Below the pieces are notes generated by a model that made no database searches, had not been told where the DNA came from, and was given only the letters and a program-made list of their open reading frames with translations. A DNA stretch of 64,000 nucleotides, from positions 6,417,488-6,481,487 of the forward strand of contig NC_092559.1 in NCBI RefSeq assembly GCF_037038585.1, read 5' to 3'. The translations under genes were made by a program, and so were the position numbers. Positions 22,976-35,830 of this stretch are shown in pieces (the stretch's first letter is position 1; every line of letters starts with the position of its first letter). The DNA comes from Patagioenas fasciata (Eukaryota; Chordata; Aves; Columbiformes; Columbidae).

Positions 22976-23970
22976 AAAGTAAAATATATGATTCTCAGTG
23001 CAATCCCCCGCGTAACTCCAGTTGTGCTGAACAGACAGCCCAAAAGAAGAGAGCACCCTAGTCCTGAACAAATGATCTCAGCAAGAGAAAGTACAAGTGC
23101 AAAAGGCAGAGAGGCCCAAGGCCCAACTGAAAAACAGAAAAACATCATAAAACTGAACTAACACTGAACTCCCAATAGAATGGAACTTCGAAACAGAGCC
23201 AACCAAAGTAGCCGGCAAACCAAAACTAACTGGCTGGAAAACGCATCCCCAGCTTTATAGTGATCATGACACCAATGGTAAAGAATTGCTCGTTGATTGA
23301 CCTGGATGTCAGTCAAGGTGCTGTCCTGTCTGTGCCCCCTCCTGCCAATTTGCACCTGCATCTGGACTCCAGAGAAGTCCTTGGTTTCACTGACAATAGT
23401 CCAGGTAAATTAAATAGAAATAGATAAATTAAATTAAGAAAATATACTCAGTGCTATCCCCCGTGTAACTCCAGTCACACGGAACAGCCAGTCCTGCAGA
23501 AGGGAGCACCTTGGTCCTGAGCAGCCCATCCCAGCAAGAGAGAGCAGAAGGGCAACAGGCAGAAAGGCCCAAAGGCCAACTGCAGAATGGCAGAACGGCA
23601 AAAGGCCGAACTGACATCGAACTCCTGACAGAATGAAACTTGTGAATGGAACAACCAAACCAGCTGGAAAACCCAGAGTAACGGATGTAACAAGCCCTAA
23701 AAGCCGGCTCCAGCTTTAGACTGAGCATGACGCTAATCATAGGGAATATTTCATTGATCAGCCTGCATGTCAATCCAGGTGGTGTCCAGTCTGTGTCCCC
23801 TCTTGCCAATCTGCATCTGCAGCTGGATGGCCAAAGAAGTCCTTGGTTTCCCTGACAACAGCCAAGATCTCAGTGAGTTCTGACATTCCTTTCATAGCAA
23901 ATGGCAAACACTGTGAAGCTGCTAAAAGAAAAAAATGAACTCTATCGCAGGGAAGAAACAGCGCTATCTC
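22975..23970 (-). repeat. Tandem pair of LTR-like repeats
   Basis: There are two diverged direct copies of about 430 bp, at 22,975-23,400 and 23,440-23,880. Shared pieces include 'GTAACTCCAGT', 'AGAAGTCCTTGGTTTC' and 'CTGACAACAG.CCA'. Next to the second copy, 23,920-23,965 reads on the minus strand much like the start of avian ERV LTRs (TTTCTTCCCTGCGATAGAGT). I take the pair as minus-strand LTR remains. There is no coding sequence between or beside them. Confidence 0.5.
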
Positions 23971-25415
23971 ACTATTCTCATAGCAAATCTAAACAAAAGA
24001 CTGTACTGGATGTGAAGGAAAATGTATGAAGAATATAAACTCAATTTCAGTAAAAACAGCACATTTCCTCAGCCTCCCCTTCACCAGGCTCAAGAAGTTT
24101 GGGTCTCTCAACATCTCCACATGTGACCCAGACTTTCTCTGGCCACATGGCAGCTCCTCCCCGTTCCTCCAGAATGGGGAACCTCACACTGGGACACACC
24201 GCTCCAGATGTGACCACACCAGTGCTGAGTCAAGATGGGCAATAACTGCTCTTGTTTGGGTGGCCACGCTCCTCCCAGTGCAGCCCAATGTGCTCCTGGG
24301 CATATTCCTGTTTAGCACCACTGAAAACTGGCTGAACATCCAGGGTCAGAGGGCTGTGAGCAGTGGCACAAAGCGCAGCAGGAGGTACCATGAGGAGCAC
24401 TAAAGGACACCATATCCCTACCCAAACTCTCCTCCTACAGGTGTCACTTGCGTCCTTGGAACCACCTCAGTGACAAGGGGGAGAGCACTGCCTGTATGGG
24501 GTGGAGGAGATGGGGTCTGGAATGAGGGTCCTGGGGCAGTTTCTCATGGTTGTTCACGCAGTGACAAGCTGGGCTGGATATTTGGAGAGAGGAACACTTT
24601 CTAGGGGCCTCCAAAGGGCATGGGGATGGTCTACGGTTTCTTGCATGGTGCCTTTTCTGGTGGCGATCGCAGAGGCTGCCAGCCCTTTAGAGGACCCAGG
24701 ACAGGCCTTGTCCTTCCTCTGGTCACAGCTGGACCCCAGTTCTCCAGCTCAGACCCAGCTCAGGAGCCTTGTCTAGGGGTGACTTTCGGGGTAAGGTTGA
24801 CAAGAGGGGTGCATAAGTTTGTCTTCACGACATGTGATGAGCACCAGGACTGAAGTACCAGAGCAAAATGATGTGGCTTCTGGGTGAATACTTTCTTCAG
24901 TGCAAGACCTGACACAGGGTCCCAGACTTGCTTTCCATGCCACCCTTCACGAGGGATGATGCACTAAGAGATGGCAAGTGGGGGACACCAGTCCTTCTCC
25001 AGCTACTTCCCAGGCCTGGTGAAGCAGCAGGACAGCAAGGACTTCTGGCCCTGTACCCTCAACTCTGGGTATAATCTTGGGGCAGCTGAACACCAGCATT
25101 TTTCTCTCCAAGGCCATTTCCAGCCCAGGTCAGCTCCTGTCTGACCTCCCCCATCCCTCCTCTGATCTGCTCTGGAGCTCCTGGCCCCTTCCCTGCACTC
25201 CCCACAGGGCCTCAAACTGGCAGTGATGCTCTACAGAGCAGGTTGGCTGCAGAACCATGGGGTGACTGCAGACTGGTTGTGCTGCTCAGTGAGGGACACA
25301 GATGCAGCTGGATGGGCTGCACCGTCACTGAGCTCTTTCCTGGGGGTCTAAAGCTCTGGAATGGGTCCAGAGCATTACTTGGGACTCATTGGGTTTTCCG
25401 CTCATTTCTTTTCAG
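23970..25415. other. Intergenic, no gene seen
   Basis: The stretch 24,060-24,330 resembles 9,060-9,330 and 30,500-30,770 at low similarity ('TGGGG..CC.CACTGG.ACAC', 'CACACCAGTGCTGA'), so it is an old block B relic. The rest shows nothing recognisable. Confidence 0.45.
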
Positions 25416-25700
25416 CAATCCCTTCCTTGTCCTTCAGGTTCCTGGAAACTGGTGCAGGAAGACATGGCCTATCCCCTTCCCAGGGACGGAGGTATGCTGA
25501 CCGTCCCTTCATTCTTCAAATTCTCCTTCAGGCTCTTCTTGAAGATGGGTTTGACATCTTCCTTTCCTGAGGACCTCAGAACTTCTCTGATTCTGCTGTC
25601 ATTCTTGGTAGCACAATCCAGAATCATGGACAAGGGTGACAGAGCACTTGAAATGAGCCTGGCCCAGCAGCTGAGATGAATCTCACTGGGCCACTGAGGT
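25415..25700 (-). repeat. CR1-type LINE RT relic, copy 3
   Basis: This is the same relic as 3,440-3,720 and 15,360-15,690. The minus strand reads DVKPIFKKSLKENLKNEGTV at 25,490-25,555. It is inactive. Confidence 0.6.
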
Positions 25701-27040
25701 TTGTTCCTGGAATCACACACAGAAATGCCATGGTTCCAACAGGCATCCATATCTGAGTTGGTCTCAGGACTCCTTCTGCACCCAGGGATGCTCACAGACA
25801 GAGTCTGACCCTTTTGCACATAGAGGCCGTAGTCTCAGTTTCTCTCTGGCCTCCTGTTGCCACTCCAAAGGGATGTGAGAAACCTCAGCCCTGTGCTGTG
25901 CCACCTGCTCTGCACTCATCTGAGGTGTCCTACATCATGAGGAATGGACACGGGGACATCAGTTCAAGGAAGAAGATCCCAGTGGGTGGTTTCCCATGGG
26001 CTGTTACTCCCAATGCGAAGTGACCTTGAGACACTGTCTGTGTCACAGGCCTTCATGGAACCCCCAGGAATAGCTGCTGTCGTTAGTGTTCACCTGGATT
26101 CATCTCACCTCTCGTACATGATGTGCATGCTCACATCTCATCTGTACAATGCAGACATGGATTTCTGACCTACTCATTCAGTGTCCATCCATGGAGGGAA
26201 GAGCAATGTCTGTGAGCTGGGGAGAGAGGCCAGGGCTGGCAGTGCGGTGCCAGACCATGACGATGCCCTGGGGCAGATTCTGTGGGGTGTCCAGTGCACA
26301 GGGGCACAGCCCAGCCCCTGCTCTGCTGGTCCTGCAGGTCTCTGGCAGGAGGCCTGGCTGTGAGAGGACACTGCTGTGTGCCAGCCCTGCACGCACACAC
26401 TGTTCAGCTGAACAATGGTGTTTCATATGTGGGTCACTTTCTTGGGCATGTTCTTGAGAAAATCTTTGTAAGAAGACCTAAACCTTGAAGCCCTGCCCAT
26501 AGGAGATCACCTTTCTATCTGGAAAGGCTGTTGTGAGGCCAGCTCTGTCACAGCAGTGCCCATTGCGTGTCCCTGCCTGCGCTCACAGCACTGACACACA
26601 GCAGGACGGGGACCAAGCTGCCAGAGCACTCAGGTCTTGCACCAACACAAGGGATGAGAAGGAGAGTGTGGGAGTGGAACCAGAACAGCTCTGGAAGGCC
26701 AAGAGCTGGTGCTCCCTGGCTCTGCTGCCATGAGAGAGCTCTTTTCCCTTCCACCCATTCACACGGGAACTGTCCCTGCAGCTCCAGAAAGGTCTTGGAG
26801 TTAGGATGCCAGTAGCAAAAAAATTGTTGAAGGTCCGTTTATTTTACTTAAACACAGAGAACACGAATTCCTCACTGACACAGCCATTCAGTGAGAAAAG
26901 AAAAGCAGGCAGTGAATTGCAAAGGGAATTAAAATATTTTCATAATAAACAAACACAAGGAGAAACAAAAAATACTGCAGACAGGATGAATCTGCAATGA
27001 GTTAGACTATAACTCTTATATAGAACAAGACAGAGCCAGT
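25700..27040. repeat. Receptor 3' flank, block C copy 3
   Basis: No gene is seen. The stretch is collinear with 15,700-16,980 (offset about 10.06 kb), with very few differences after 26,520. It holds the 3' UTR of receptor 3. Confidence 0.8.
26838..26843 (-). terminator. Polyadenylation signal of receptor 3
   Basis: There is an AATAAA on the minus strand, 198 nt past the stop, in the same context as receptor 2. Confidence 0.65.
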
Positions 27041-27973
27041 TTATAGCTTCAGAAATAATCCAGTCATCTGTTTCCTCAGGGCATCCTTGAGCTCCTGGTT
27101 CCTCATGCTGTAGATGAGGGGGTTCACTGCTGGAGGCACCACTGAGTACAGAACAGACACCACCAGATCCAGGGAAGGAGAGGAGATGGAGGGGGGCTTC
27201 AGGTAGGCAAACATGGAAGTGCTGACAAACAGGGAGACCATGGCCAGGTGAGGGAGACAGGTGGAAAAGGCTTTGTGCCGTCCCTGCTCAGAGGGGATCC
27301 TCAGCACGGCCCTGAAGGTCTGCACATAGGACACCACAATGAACACAAAACACATAAAAGCTAAACAGGAACTCACTGCAAGTAGTCCAGGTTCCCTTAG
27401 ATAGGAGTGTAAGCAGGAGAACTTGAGGATCTGGGGGATTTCACAGAAGAACTGGCCCAGGGCATTGCCCTTGCACAGGGGCAGTGAAAATGTATTGGCC
27501 GTGTGCAGCAGAGCATAGAGAAACCCAGTGGCCCAGGCAGCTGCTGCCATGTGGACACAAGCTCTGCTGCCCAGGAGGGTCCCGTAGTGCAGGGGTTTGC
27601 AGATGGCAACGTAGCGGTCGTAGGACATGATGGTGAGAAGTGAATGTTCTGCTGTAACACAGAACAAGAAAAAAAAGAGCTGGGTAGCACATCCACGGTA
27701 GGAGATGGCCCTGGTGTCCCAAAGGGAATTGGCCATGGACTTGGGGATGACGCTGGAGATGGAGCCCAGGTCGAGGAGGGAGAGGTTGAGCAGGAAGAAG
27801 TACATGGGGGTGTGGAGGTGCTGGTCACAGGCTATGGTGGTGATGATGAGGCCGTTGCCCAGGAGGGCAGCCAGGTAGATGCCCAGGAAGAGCCAGAAGT
27901 GCAAGAGCTGCAGCTCCCGTGTGCCTGTGAACGCCAGGAGGAGGAACTGGGTGATGGAGCTGCTGTTGGACAT
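27041..27973 (-). CDS. Olfactory receptor 3, OR14-like, intact (310 aa)
   Basis: This is a complete odorant GPCR with all family marks (N3 sequon, LLGNG, PMYFFL, MSYDRYVAIC, KAFSTCLPHL, NPLIYSMRN). It is a mosaic. Its C-terminus (KQMTGLFLKL) and 3' flank are almost those of receptor 2. TM3 (QLFFFLFCVTAEHSLL) and TM5 (SSCLAFMC) resemble receptor 4. The 5' flank and the sequence around the acceptor resemble receptor 1. It alone has an ITTIACD end of TM1 and AMVSLFVS in TM6. The ATG at 27,973 is the first in frame after the acceptor. Confidence 0.94.
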   Translation of the reverse strand: MSNSSSITQFLLLAFTGTRELQLLHFWLFLGIYLAALLGNGLIITTIACDQHLHTPMYFFLLNLSLLDLGSISSVIPKSMANSLWDTRAISYRGCATQLFFFLFCVTAEHSLLTIMSYDRYVAICKPLHYGTLLGSRACVHMAAAAWATGFLYALLHTANTFSLPLCKGNALGQFFCEIPQILKFSCLHSYLREPGLLAVSSCLAFMCFVFIVVSYVQTFRAVLRIPSEQGRHKAFSTCLPHLAMVSLFVSTSMFAYLKPPSISSPSLDLVVSVLYSVVPPAVNPLIYSMRNQELKDALRKQMTGLFLKL

Positions 27974-27992
27974 TTGCTGCCTGTGGGCATGA

Positions 27993-28018
27993 GGAACTGT
28001 GAAAGGAGGAAAGACAGT
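27993..28018 (-). other. 3' splice acceptor of receptor 3 coding exon
   Basis: The minus strand reads CTGTCTTTCCTCCTTTCACAG with the intron end at 27,997, 23 nt before the ATG. It is a strong pyrimidine run, nearly the same as in receptor 1. Confidence 0.7.
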
Positions 28019-28019
28019 T

Positions 28020-31000
28020 TTGTGTTAGGGGCAACTTCTCTGTGAAAAATAAACGTGCTGTTTCTCATGGAAAACCTCTTCCCTGGTGGAAGGATGTTTC
28101 AGCCAATTCTGTTTCTATAAATTAAAAAAAAAAACAGTTCATCACAGCTTAACATAAAGCTTGGGCATCTAGATTCCATGAACACACTTCTGGGGCAAGA
28201 CCCCTGAGTTACTGTCAGATGAAAAATTGACCCACACTTGCACCCGAACCCCAGAGAGCAAGAGCTCCAGGGACAGGTGTAGAAACAGGGAAAAACACTG
28301 CAGTGCTACCAGAAAATAAAGCAAGGACAAAGAGGCAGACGGGCATGCTGTGGAACCTTCTCCTTACCCGGCTGTGCTGCTGCCGCTCACATAATGACAC
28401 TGTAGAGCAAGTACTTTTAGCACCTCTTTTGTGTACCACGTTCCAGGAACCTTTCACGTGGAGGTCCAGCTACTGAGGTGGAGACTCAGGACCTGGACCC
28501 CATGGCTTTGGGGCAGAGGCTCTGCTGGGGAGGAGAGGAGACCAGGGGTTGCACTGAGAATTGTGTCTGTACTGCAGGGGATGGCAGGGGGTTCCTGAAT
28601 CCCCTCCCCAGCATTTCTGGTCCATCTCCCTCTCCCTGCCCATACCTGTGCTGCCTGCAGCTGTGACTCTGTCCCTGGGTCTGCTCCCTGTCAGTGTCAC
28701 AGACCCCGTCCCACCCGCTCTGTGCTCAACTCTGTCCTGCTCACACTTCCTGGCACTGCCCAGGGGCAGCTCTGTGTGTGCAGGGGCTCAGGAGCAGCTC
28801 AGACAAGTCCTAACGAGAACTGGGGTCTCAGTGTCTTCTCCAAGGAGAGAAATAAATCCCCATCTCCCACTGCACACCCAGACAACCAAGAGCGGAAAAC
28901 TGAAAGCACAGACTCACTCCCTTGCAGCTGTTGCTGTCTTGATGTCCTTGTTCAGAAGGAGCCTCTGCCATGTCTGTGTGGGTGATCTGGAGCTCTGAGC
29001 AGCCCTGACCCACACAGCACCCTTCAACCCCACAAGCTCCTTGCCTACCCTGCCGGGGGTCGCTCCTTCCACCCACAGCTGCTGCCATGGGATCTCCCTG
29101 GGCAGGCAGAGCACTGACCCTGGCAGGCGGCTGAGTCCCTGCCCCGGCACAGCCCTGGGGTGCAGGGACCCTGCTCTGCAGGACAGCCCTGGGCACTCCT
29201 GGGTGCTCACCCGGCTTCACAGCTGTTCAACATTGCCTCACAAGAGCCCCCTCCTTACAGATCCCACCAGCTGTGCCTGTGCCAGTTTTAGGAGATGCCT
29301 CCAGGAGCTACAGCTCCGTTGCCCTGCACCCAGAGACTTACCATGGCAAGGGCTGCAAAGGTTTCTCCTCCAGTGAGCTCTCAGTCATCCTCCCAGTCCT
29401 GACCACCTTTAATCTCTCTCTGCCTTGCTCGTCTCCCTGAGATCCCCAGGCAGAGCCCTCAGCCCTGCTGCGCTGCGCAGAGGAGCTGCTCCTGGGCAGA
29501 GCTGTCTCTCTGCAGCGCTGCCGCTTGCCAGGAGCTCCCTCTGTCCCAGGAGCCCAGCGCAGCTCAGCAGCACAGGAGTAGCCCATGGGACTTTAATGAT
29601 CCCTCTGGTGATGAAACCTCTCAAGAAGTCAAAGTCAGATTCAAACTCCAAAGTTTCTTGTGATATTAATGGGTCCCAATGAGTTATATACTGAGAAAGC
29701 ATCCCCAGGGTCAGTTGCAGAAGAAAACTGGAGGCAGTGATGACAGGTCAGGAAAAGCAAAGTAAAGGTGCCTCTGATGCTGAGAAACCTGGATGTGTTT
29801 CATTAACCAAATGGCCAAGCCCTGACCCCCACCACCTGGGAAGGCAGATCCTGTCCCACCCACGTTGCCCAGGGCCCTTCCTGGGACAGTGTGATGTTGG
29901 GCTGTGCAAGGCCAAGGGCAGGACTATGGCCCCACAGCTCCCAGGTTCCTGGCTGGGGACAAGGAGGCCATGAGGCCCCTGTGCTGGAAGGACAAGGTGT
30001 CTCCTCACAGGCATCAGAGGTGCAAACAACAGCCATAGCCAAGGGGAGAAGGAGCTCATGTCTGCTGGGGGCTTTCAGCCTCTTTAACATCGCTTGATCA
30101 TCTGCACCACAGCCTGTCCTGTGCTGTGGCATCCCCTGCACCTCTTTCCCTGCAGGCTGCAGACATCCCCCCTGCTGCCCCACCTTGCTCTTGTCTGAGC
30201 ATCTTCCTTCCTTTGCTGAGATCTCTGCATCCTCCCCAGCTGTTCCTTGAAGCACAAAGCCTTGGGCTGATGCAGACTCCCTCTGCTGACCTGCTCCACC
30301 ACAGCACTGCCCTTCCAGTCACATTCCTTTCTGCTCATGTCCAGCCTGGACCTCCCCAGCTGCACTTTGGGGCATTATTTCTTTCTCATGCTCTTTCCCA
30401 CCACGCAGAAAACCTCCACCACCTCTGAAACCACCCTTCAAGTACTCTCAGGTTAATCCTGCACTGCTGCAGCCTCCCCAGCGCTGCTGGGCCCAAGCAG
30501 CCCAGGTCCCTCAGCATACCACACCATGTGCACAAGGTGCTGAACCTGCCTTGGCAGAGCCCTGCACTCTCCAGTTCCTCCCTGCTTCTCCAAACTGGGA
30601 AGCCGCACACTGGCACACCCCCGTGTGTGTGGGGTCACACCAGTGCTGAACCGAATGGGATGAGAACTCCAGGTGTCTGGGTCCCCACGCTCCTCCTCAT
30701 GCAGCCCCGTGTGCAGCTGCCTTGTTCATGGTGAGCGTGCACCACGGGCTGGTGTGGGGACCTTGGAGTGCCCAGGCCCTTCTCCTCAGGGTCACTGCTC
30801 AGCGTGTCAGGTCCTGCCATGTCTTGATGGATGGGTTTGTTCTCCTGCCCCTGGATAGAACTGGTCACTTCCTCTTATCAAACCCGAACCTGGGTGAACA
30901 CCAGATTTTCTCAAAGTTGCTGCTCTCCCTGGACTGAAGCTCCATTTACTCAGCTATTGATGTTTTCATGCAGACGGTTTAACCTGATTAGGGTGTCTCT

Positions 31001-31250
31001 CCCAAGACAACAGGATAAGGAGCTGCAGGGCACTACAAACACCATCTCCTGGAGAAAGTGTGGGGTATTGGGGGTCTGGTACTTATAATACCAGAGGTCT
31101 GGATTCAAAGGGGTAGTTTTTTTTCGTGTGGAAAAGCAGCAGGAATGTGTGGAGCTCTGCCTGGGGACAGACAATGTCAGCTGAAGGTTGAGGAGTCAGC
31201 AAGAGAGGGCAGAACAACATGGGCAATGTTGTAGTCACTGGACATCAGCT
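28020..31250. repeat. Receptor upstream flank, block B copy 2
   Basis: No gene is seen. It is collinear with 6,725-9,830. An extra stretch at about 28,090-28,250 with an A-run (28,121-28,133) is missing from the first copy. It should contain the promoter region of receptor 3. Confidence 0.7.
29765..30410. repeat. Segment S, copy 5 of 7
   Basis: This copy lies within block B copy 2 and is nearly identical to copies 2 and 7. Confidence 0.75.
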
Positions 31251-33000
31251 ACAGACTCACTGATCAGGCAGAGGAATTAGATGAGGCCTCCTTCAGACAA
31301 CTGAAAGAAACCTCATGTTTCCAGGGCTATGTCCTCATGGCAGACCTGAGATATCCCAATATCTGCAAGGTACCAGCCATCCAGGAGGGGTTGGAGCTCA
31401 TTGACAACATCTTCCTGACACGGGTGACTGAGGGGTCAGTGAGTTGAGGTGCCCTGTGGGACTTCACACTTACAAACCACAAAGAGTTGGTCAGGATGGA
31501 ACAGCCAGGGATGGGAAAGTGGAGCTGAGGCTCCTGGGAGATGATAACAAGGCCAAGAGCAGGATTTCAGGAGAGCAAGCTTTGGCCTGCTGAGGGACCT
31601 GCTTGGGTCCTATGGGATATGACCTTGGTGTCTGCAGTGCTTTTCTCTCACATCTCCTCCCTCCTCTCTCCCACCTGCTGTTGTGCAGCGTTTTTTACCC
31701 TTTCTCAAATACAATATCCCAGAGGTGCTGCCAGCATCACTGAGTGGCTCAGATTTGGCCAGGAGTGGGTCCATCTTGGAGTCAGCTGAAATCAGCTCTG
31801 TCTGACGTTGTTCAAACTCCTGTTGTCTTCTCAGAGAGGTGACAACTGTAGCACAGAAACACTCACCCCAGTTCCAAGACTGCCATGTAAACCCAGAACA
31901 GGGTGACAGCGCGTTGGGTTTTGCAAACTACTTGATCATGGAAAAGATCTTCTGTCAGCAACCTTTTGAAATCTCCAGTCAATAAGCAGGTTCCTGTGGG
32001 GAACTATAATTGCCCTGACATTCACTGATCAGGCAAAGCTGCAGGTGCTAACAGTCCAAAGGATCTTGGGCCAACTGCTTAACATGTCTGCGGGTGGACA
32101 ACAAGGGTGATGCTCACCTAGATCTGGAACTGGGATACAAGGAAGATGTGGTGAGGGATGTGAACATCAGTGTCCACCTTGGCTGTTGTGACCAGGAAAC
32201 AGTGGGGTCCCAGGCAGCAGAGGGGAGGGAGGAAGGCCAGCAGCAGAGCACAGGCTGGTGGGCTCCAGAGGAGAAGACTTTCACATAACTGGGTGTCTGA
32301 TACAGGTGGTGCCATGGGCAGCAGTTCATAAGGGTGAAGGAGCTCAGAAAATCTGATCAGCGTTACAGGACAGCCTGCTCCAAGCACAAGAATGATCTCT
32401 CCACGTACCCATGAGAAGAACCATTTATCTCGTGAGGCTGCTTCTCTGAACTGATGGAGCTCCAGGGCACAAAGGCAGCACACAGGAGGTGGAAGCAGGG
32501 GAAGCTGTAAAGGAGGAATTTAGAAACCTTGTCCATGGATGTGGGGATGATGCCAAAGCTGCCCTGGACTTGGTACCTGCAGGAGAGTCTGAGGGCAGCA
32601 AGATGAGCTGACACTGCTTCATTTCCAGTAAAAGAACAGACAGGTTGAATGTGGAACTGCGGATGAACTTCATAAGGGTAGAATCAGACAGGACTGAGGT
32701 TCTTCATGGATTCTTTGCCTCCATATTCACCAGCAAAGTCTCCTGGGACTTTATTCCTGAAGGCAGGAGTCTGGAGAACACCCAGCAGTGGATGGGGCTC
32801 AAGTCAGGGGTGACCTGAGCAAACTCAGACACCATTACAGAACAGGAGATGGGTCACTTGAACAGCTCCCTGAACACAAGTATGGCTGTGCTGTGGCACC
32901 TGAGATTCCCAGGAACACCCACCTCTTGGTCCAGAGTTGTGTGATTCCTTTTGAGGTGTCCTGGCCTGTCTCCTCGGTCAAGTGATCCTTTAGGCACCCA
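31250..33000 (+). repeat. CR1-type LINE ORF2 relic, copy 2
   Basis: This is the duplicate of 9,830-11,560 with its own indels. For example, the stretch after 31,900 is shortened relative to 10,480-10,560. Many stops are present. Confidence 0.55.
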
Positions 33001-35360
33001 CTTCTCTGACACATTCAGTCGTTATCAGGAGATTCTCTAGATCAATATTCATTGGAGATTGTTGATACCAGCTGTTCTGGAAATGAGGGTTTTGGGAGGG
33101 GGACGGAAATATTAGAGATTTGGCTTTATTACCCTTTATTATGGAAATGCTCACTGTTTGGCTACAATTCTGAAATCTCTGAAATCATCCACACAGGACT
33201 TGGAGCCTTTAGGAAAGTGCTGCAGAGAGCATTGTCTTGTAAGGGCATTTTGGATGTTACTGAGCCCTCTGCTGCCATGATCCTTAACTGCAGGTACTGA
33301 AAAAATGAACAAACCTGTCATGAACTGAAGGGCAGAAACAAACCCCAAGTTTCTGAGGGTGTTTGGACCCCGTGAAGGGCCAGTGCTGACACAAGCAGTC
33401 CCTGTCCCTGGAGACAATGGTCATAGGTGGTAAAGGCGATGTGGAGGTGGCTCTGGTGCCACGTCAGCCCTTGACGTTTGTTCATCATCAGAATGGCCAA
33501 GCCCTGACCCCAGGACCAGACAAAGGAGACCCTTTCAGTCAAATGCTTCTCAGGCTCTGCCTGTGGTCACTGTGAGTGTTTTGTGTTTTGGGGGTGGGTT
33601 TGGTGCCAAGTGCTGTTGCTTTAACCACAAGGCTCTGGTTTTCTGAGGACTTGGCAATGCCTGTGAAGTCCCCCAAACCCATTCAACTTCTTTCATACAA
33701 CTGGCAATGGTCACCAATCACCTGAGCTCTCCCAGTCCCAAACTTGCTTGAATCCTCAATTTGGATCCATGCCCTAGTACTGAACTGCACACGTTCCTTC
33801 TTCTGTTGTCGTAAAATAAAAGGAAAAATCAATCTATTTTACATTGGCATGACCAGACCATGGTCTTTAGGTGTTCTTCTTTAACACACTTACTGCTACA
33901 TGTAGACCACTCTCTTCCTGCACTCCCATGTGTCTCACAAACCTTTCACTCTTGTCCTCCAGTAATGGGCCAACATTCCAGGATCTGGTGCTTCCTCCGG
34001 GATCATGGATGATTCCAGAGGACCATCCAAGTGTGGGCAGTGTAAGAGAGGAGCAGAGCAGGGTCAGCTCATGGGCCATGACTGAGCACAAACACCCCAG
34101 CAGCAGCCATTCCCCATCTCCCAGGCACAGCCAAGCCCACAGCATGCAAATGGCACTGCCATATATCCTTAGTCCAAAAAAGCCTACCTTCTTTCCAAAA
34201 TCAACATTCTACCATTCCCCTTCGACCCCCAGATATCAGCCGCATTCCACTTGTGGCTCAGACATGGTTGTAAGGATTTGCTGAAGTCATCAGCCATCAC
34301 CCTTTTCTACCCCACATCTCCTGACCCTCTCCCACACCACACATGGCCGGTCACTGCTGCTCAGGGCCTCGCGCTCTACAGAAGAGGCCTTGAGCTTCTT
34401 GGCTCTTCATGGTGCTTGTTATAATCTCCCTCACGCCCTCCAGATCTCACGGTGAGATTTCTTGTTCATGACAGGGCCTTTGTAACCAACTCTTATGACA
34501 TGGTTGTCCTTCTGTGATCATCTGTGCAGAAGAAGTGATCACAGAAAAGCACCAAATATGTCAAATCTGATGCCGAGTGAAATGCAATAAAACCTTGTTG
34601 AGCCAGCCCCGTAGCTGTGTCTTTCCAGCAAGGAGTTTCTCCTGAGAAAGGGATCCAACCTCTGCCACTCTCTGCAGAGGCACATGAGCAGCGTCCATGC
34701 ACCTGGGGACACAAAGGGTGACTTTGGCAAGATCACCCTCTATCTGGACCATTTAGATCTGTACCTGTGGATGGGGTATCAAGCCTTACAGTACAGCAGA
34801 GACTGGAGTTCTGAGCTCCCTTCAACTCCCTGTGTGACAGTCTGTAAAATTAATTAACCCAGTGAAATGTTGGTTTTGATTCTCTTCACAGCCTGAAGCA
34901 CCACATGGCTCAGGAGACAATCCAGGATACCCAACCAGCACTCACATGCTCTGCACTTAAAGTTCAGGTGTTCCCTGGAATCTCAGCAGACACGTCACGC
35001 TGATATCTGGGTTCAAGGAGATGGTCAAGAGCCTCGTCTGCATTTCTGTAACGATGGCTTTGCTGCCTGGCTGATGTGCAGACTCTGTACATGGATGCTG
35101 ACACCTCTTGAACAACCTGCTCTGAAAGGATGAACAAGGTGGTGTTTTCTTTTTGGAAGGGTATTAGGACAGCAAACAAGAGGAAGCTGGGTTGGAGGAA
35201 ATTAAAAAGGATACAAAGGTTGTGATCAGGGCTGTTTATGGTTACTTGTAAAGCAGCCTTGCGCCTCATGTGAATTATTTCTGTGATCAGAAGGAACCTG
35301 AGAACTTTCTCCAAATCAGAAACATGAATGGGAAGGAAGGAAGGACAGCATCATTCAGTC
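33000..35360. other. Intergenic, no gene seen
   Basis: The stretch 33,000-34,060 duplicates 11,560-12,490. From 34,060 to 35,360 the sequence is single-copy in the window. Minus-strand open frames at 34,493-34,752 and 34,964-35,314 show no domain, so I do not call genes. Confidence 0.5.
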
Positions 35361-35830
35361 TCTAAGGCACCTCAAGAGGTGTCTTGAGCAACCTCCTCCT
35401 AAAAGCAGGGTCAGACCAGATTAGTGAGGGGTCTATACAAACACATGGTGTTAACTTTCTGAGGTAGAGTGGATGCACACTGCTGGGAAACAGCTTCCAG
35501 TGCTTGACTGTCGTCAGGAATTGAAAGTTTTTCCCTTTATGTACTGTCCTTCTAAGCCAAACCATCCAGATTACCTTTTACCCATCTACTTGCACACTGA
35601 CACAGACCATAATATCCTAACTTGGGCACAAGCACATTGTGGGGGATGACGCTGAATGCCTTGCTGACTTCCAGGTAACAGACCACCCCTGCTCTGCCCA
35701 CATCCAAACCCTGTCCTTTCCTCACAGAAAGCAAAGAGGATGGACAGGCACAACCTGCCCTGGGTAAACCCCGTCACCTTCTCTTCCAGAAACCCAGAAA
35801 TGGGGTCCCAGTGGACATGTTCTGGGGCAC
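35360..35830 (-). repeat. CR1-type LINE RT fragment
   Basis: The minus strand at 35,580-35,680 reads YLEVSKAFSVIPHNVLVPKL, an RT palm motif A region in which the usual aspartate is replaced (LEVSKAF). Broken pieces on either side fit the same domain. It is inactive and older than the copies near 39 kb. Confidence 0.7.

Noticed and set aside
34964..35314. Minus-strand frame of 116 codons with a hydrophobic middle
   Set aside because: It has no domain, no second copy and no start or splice context, and it lies among decayed LINE sequence.
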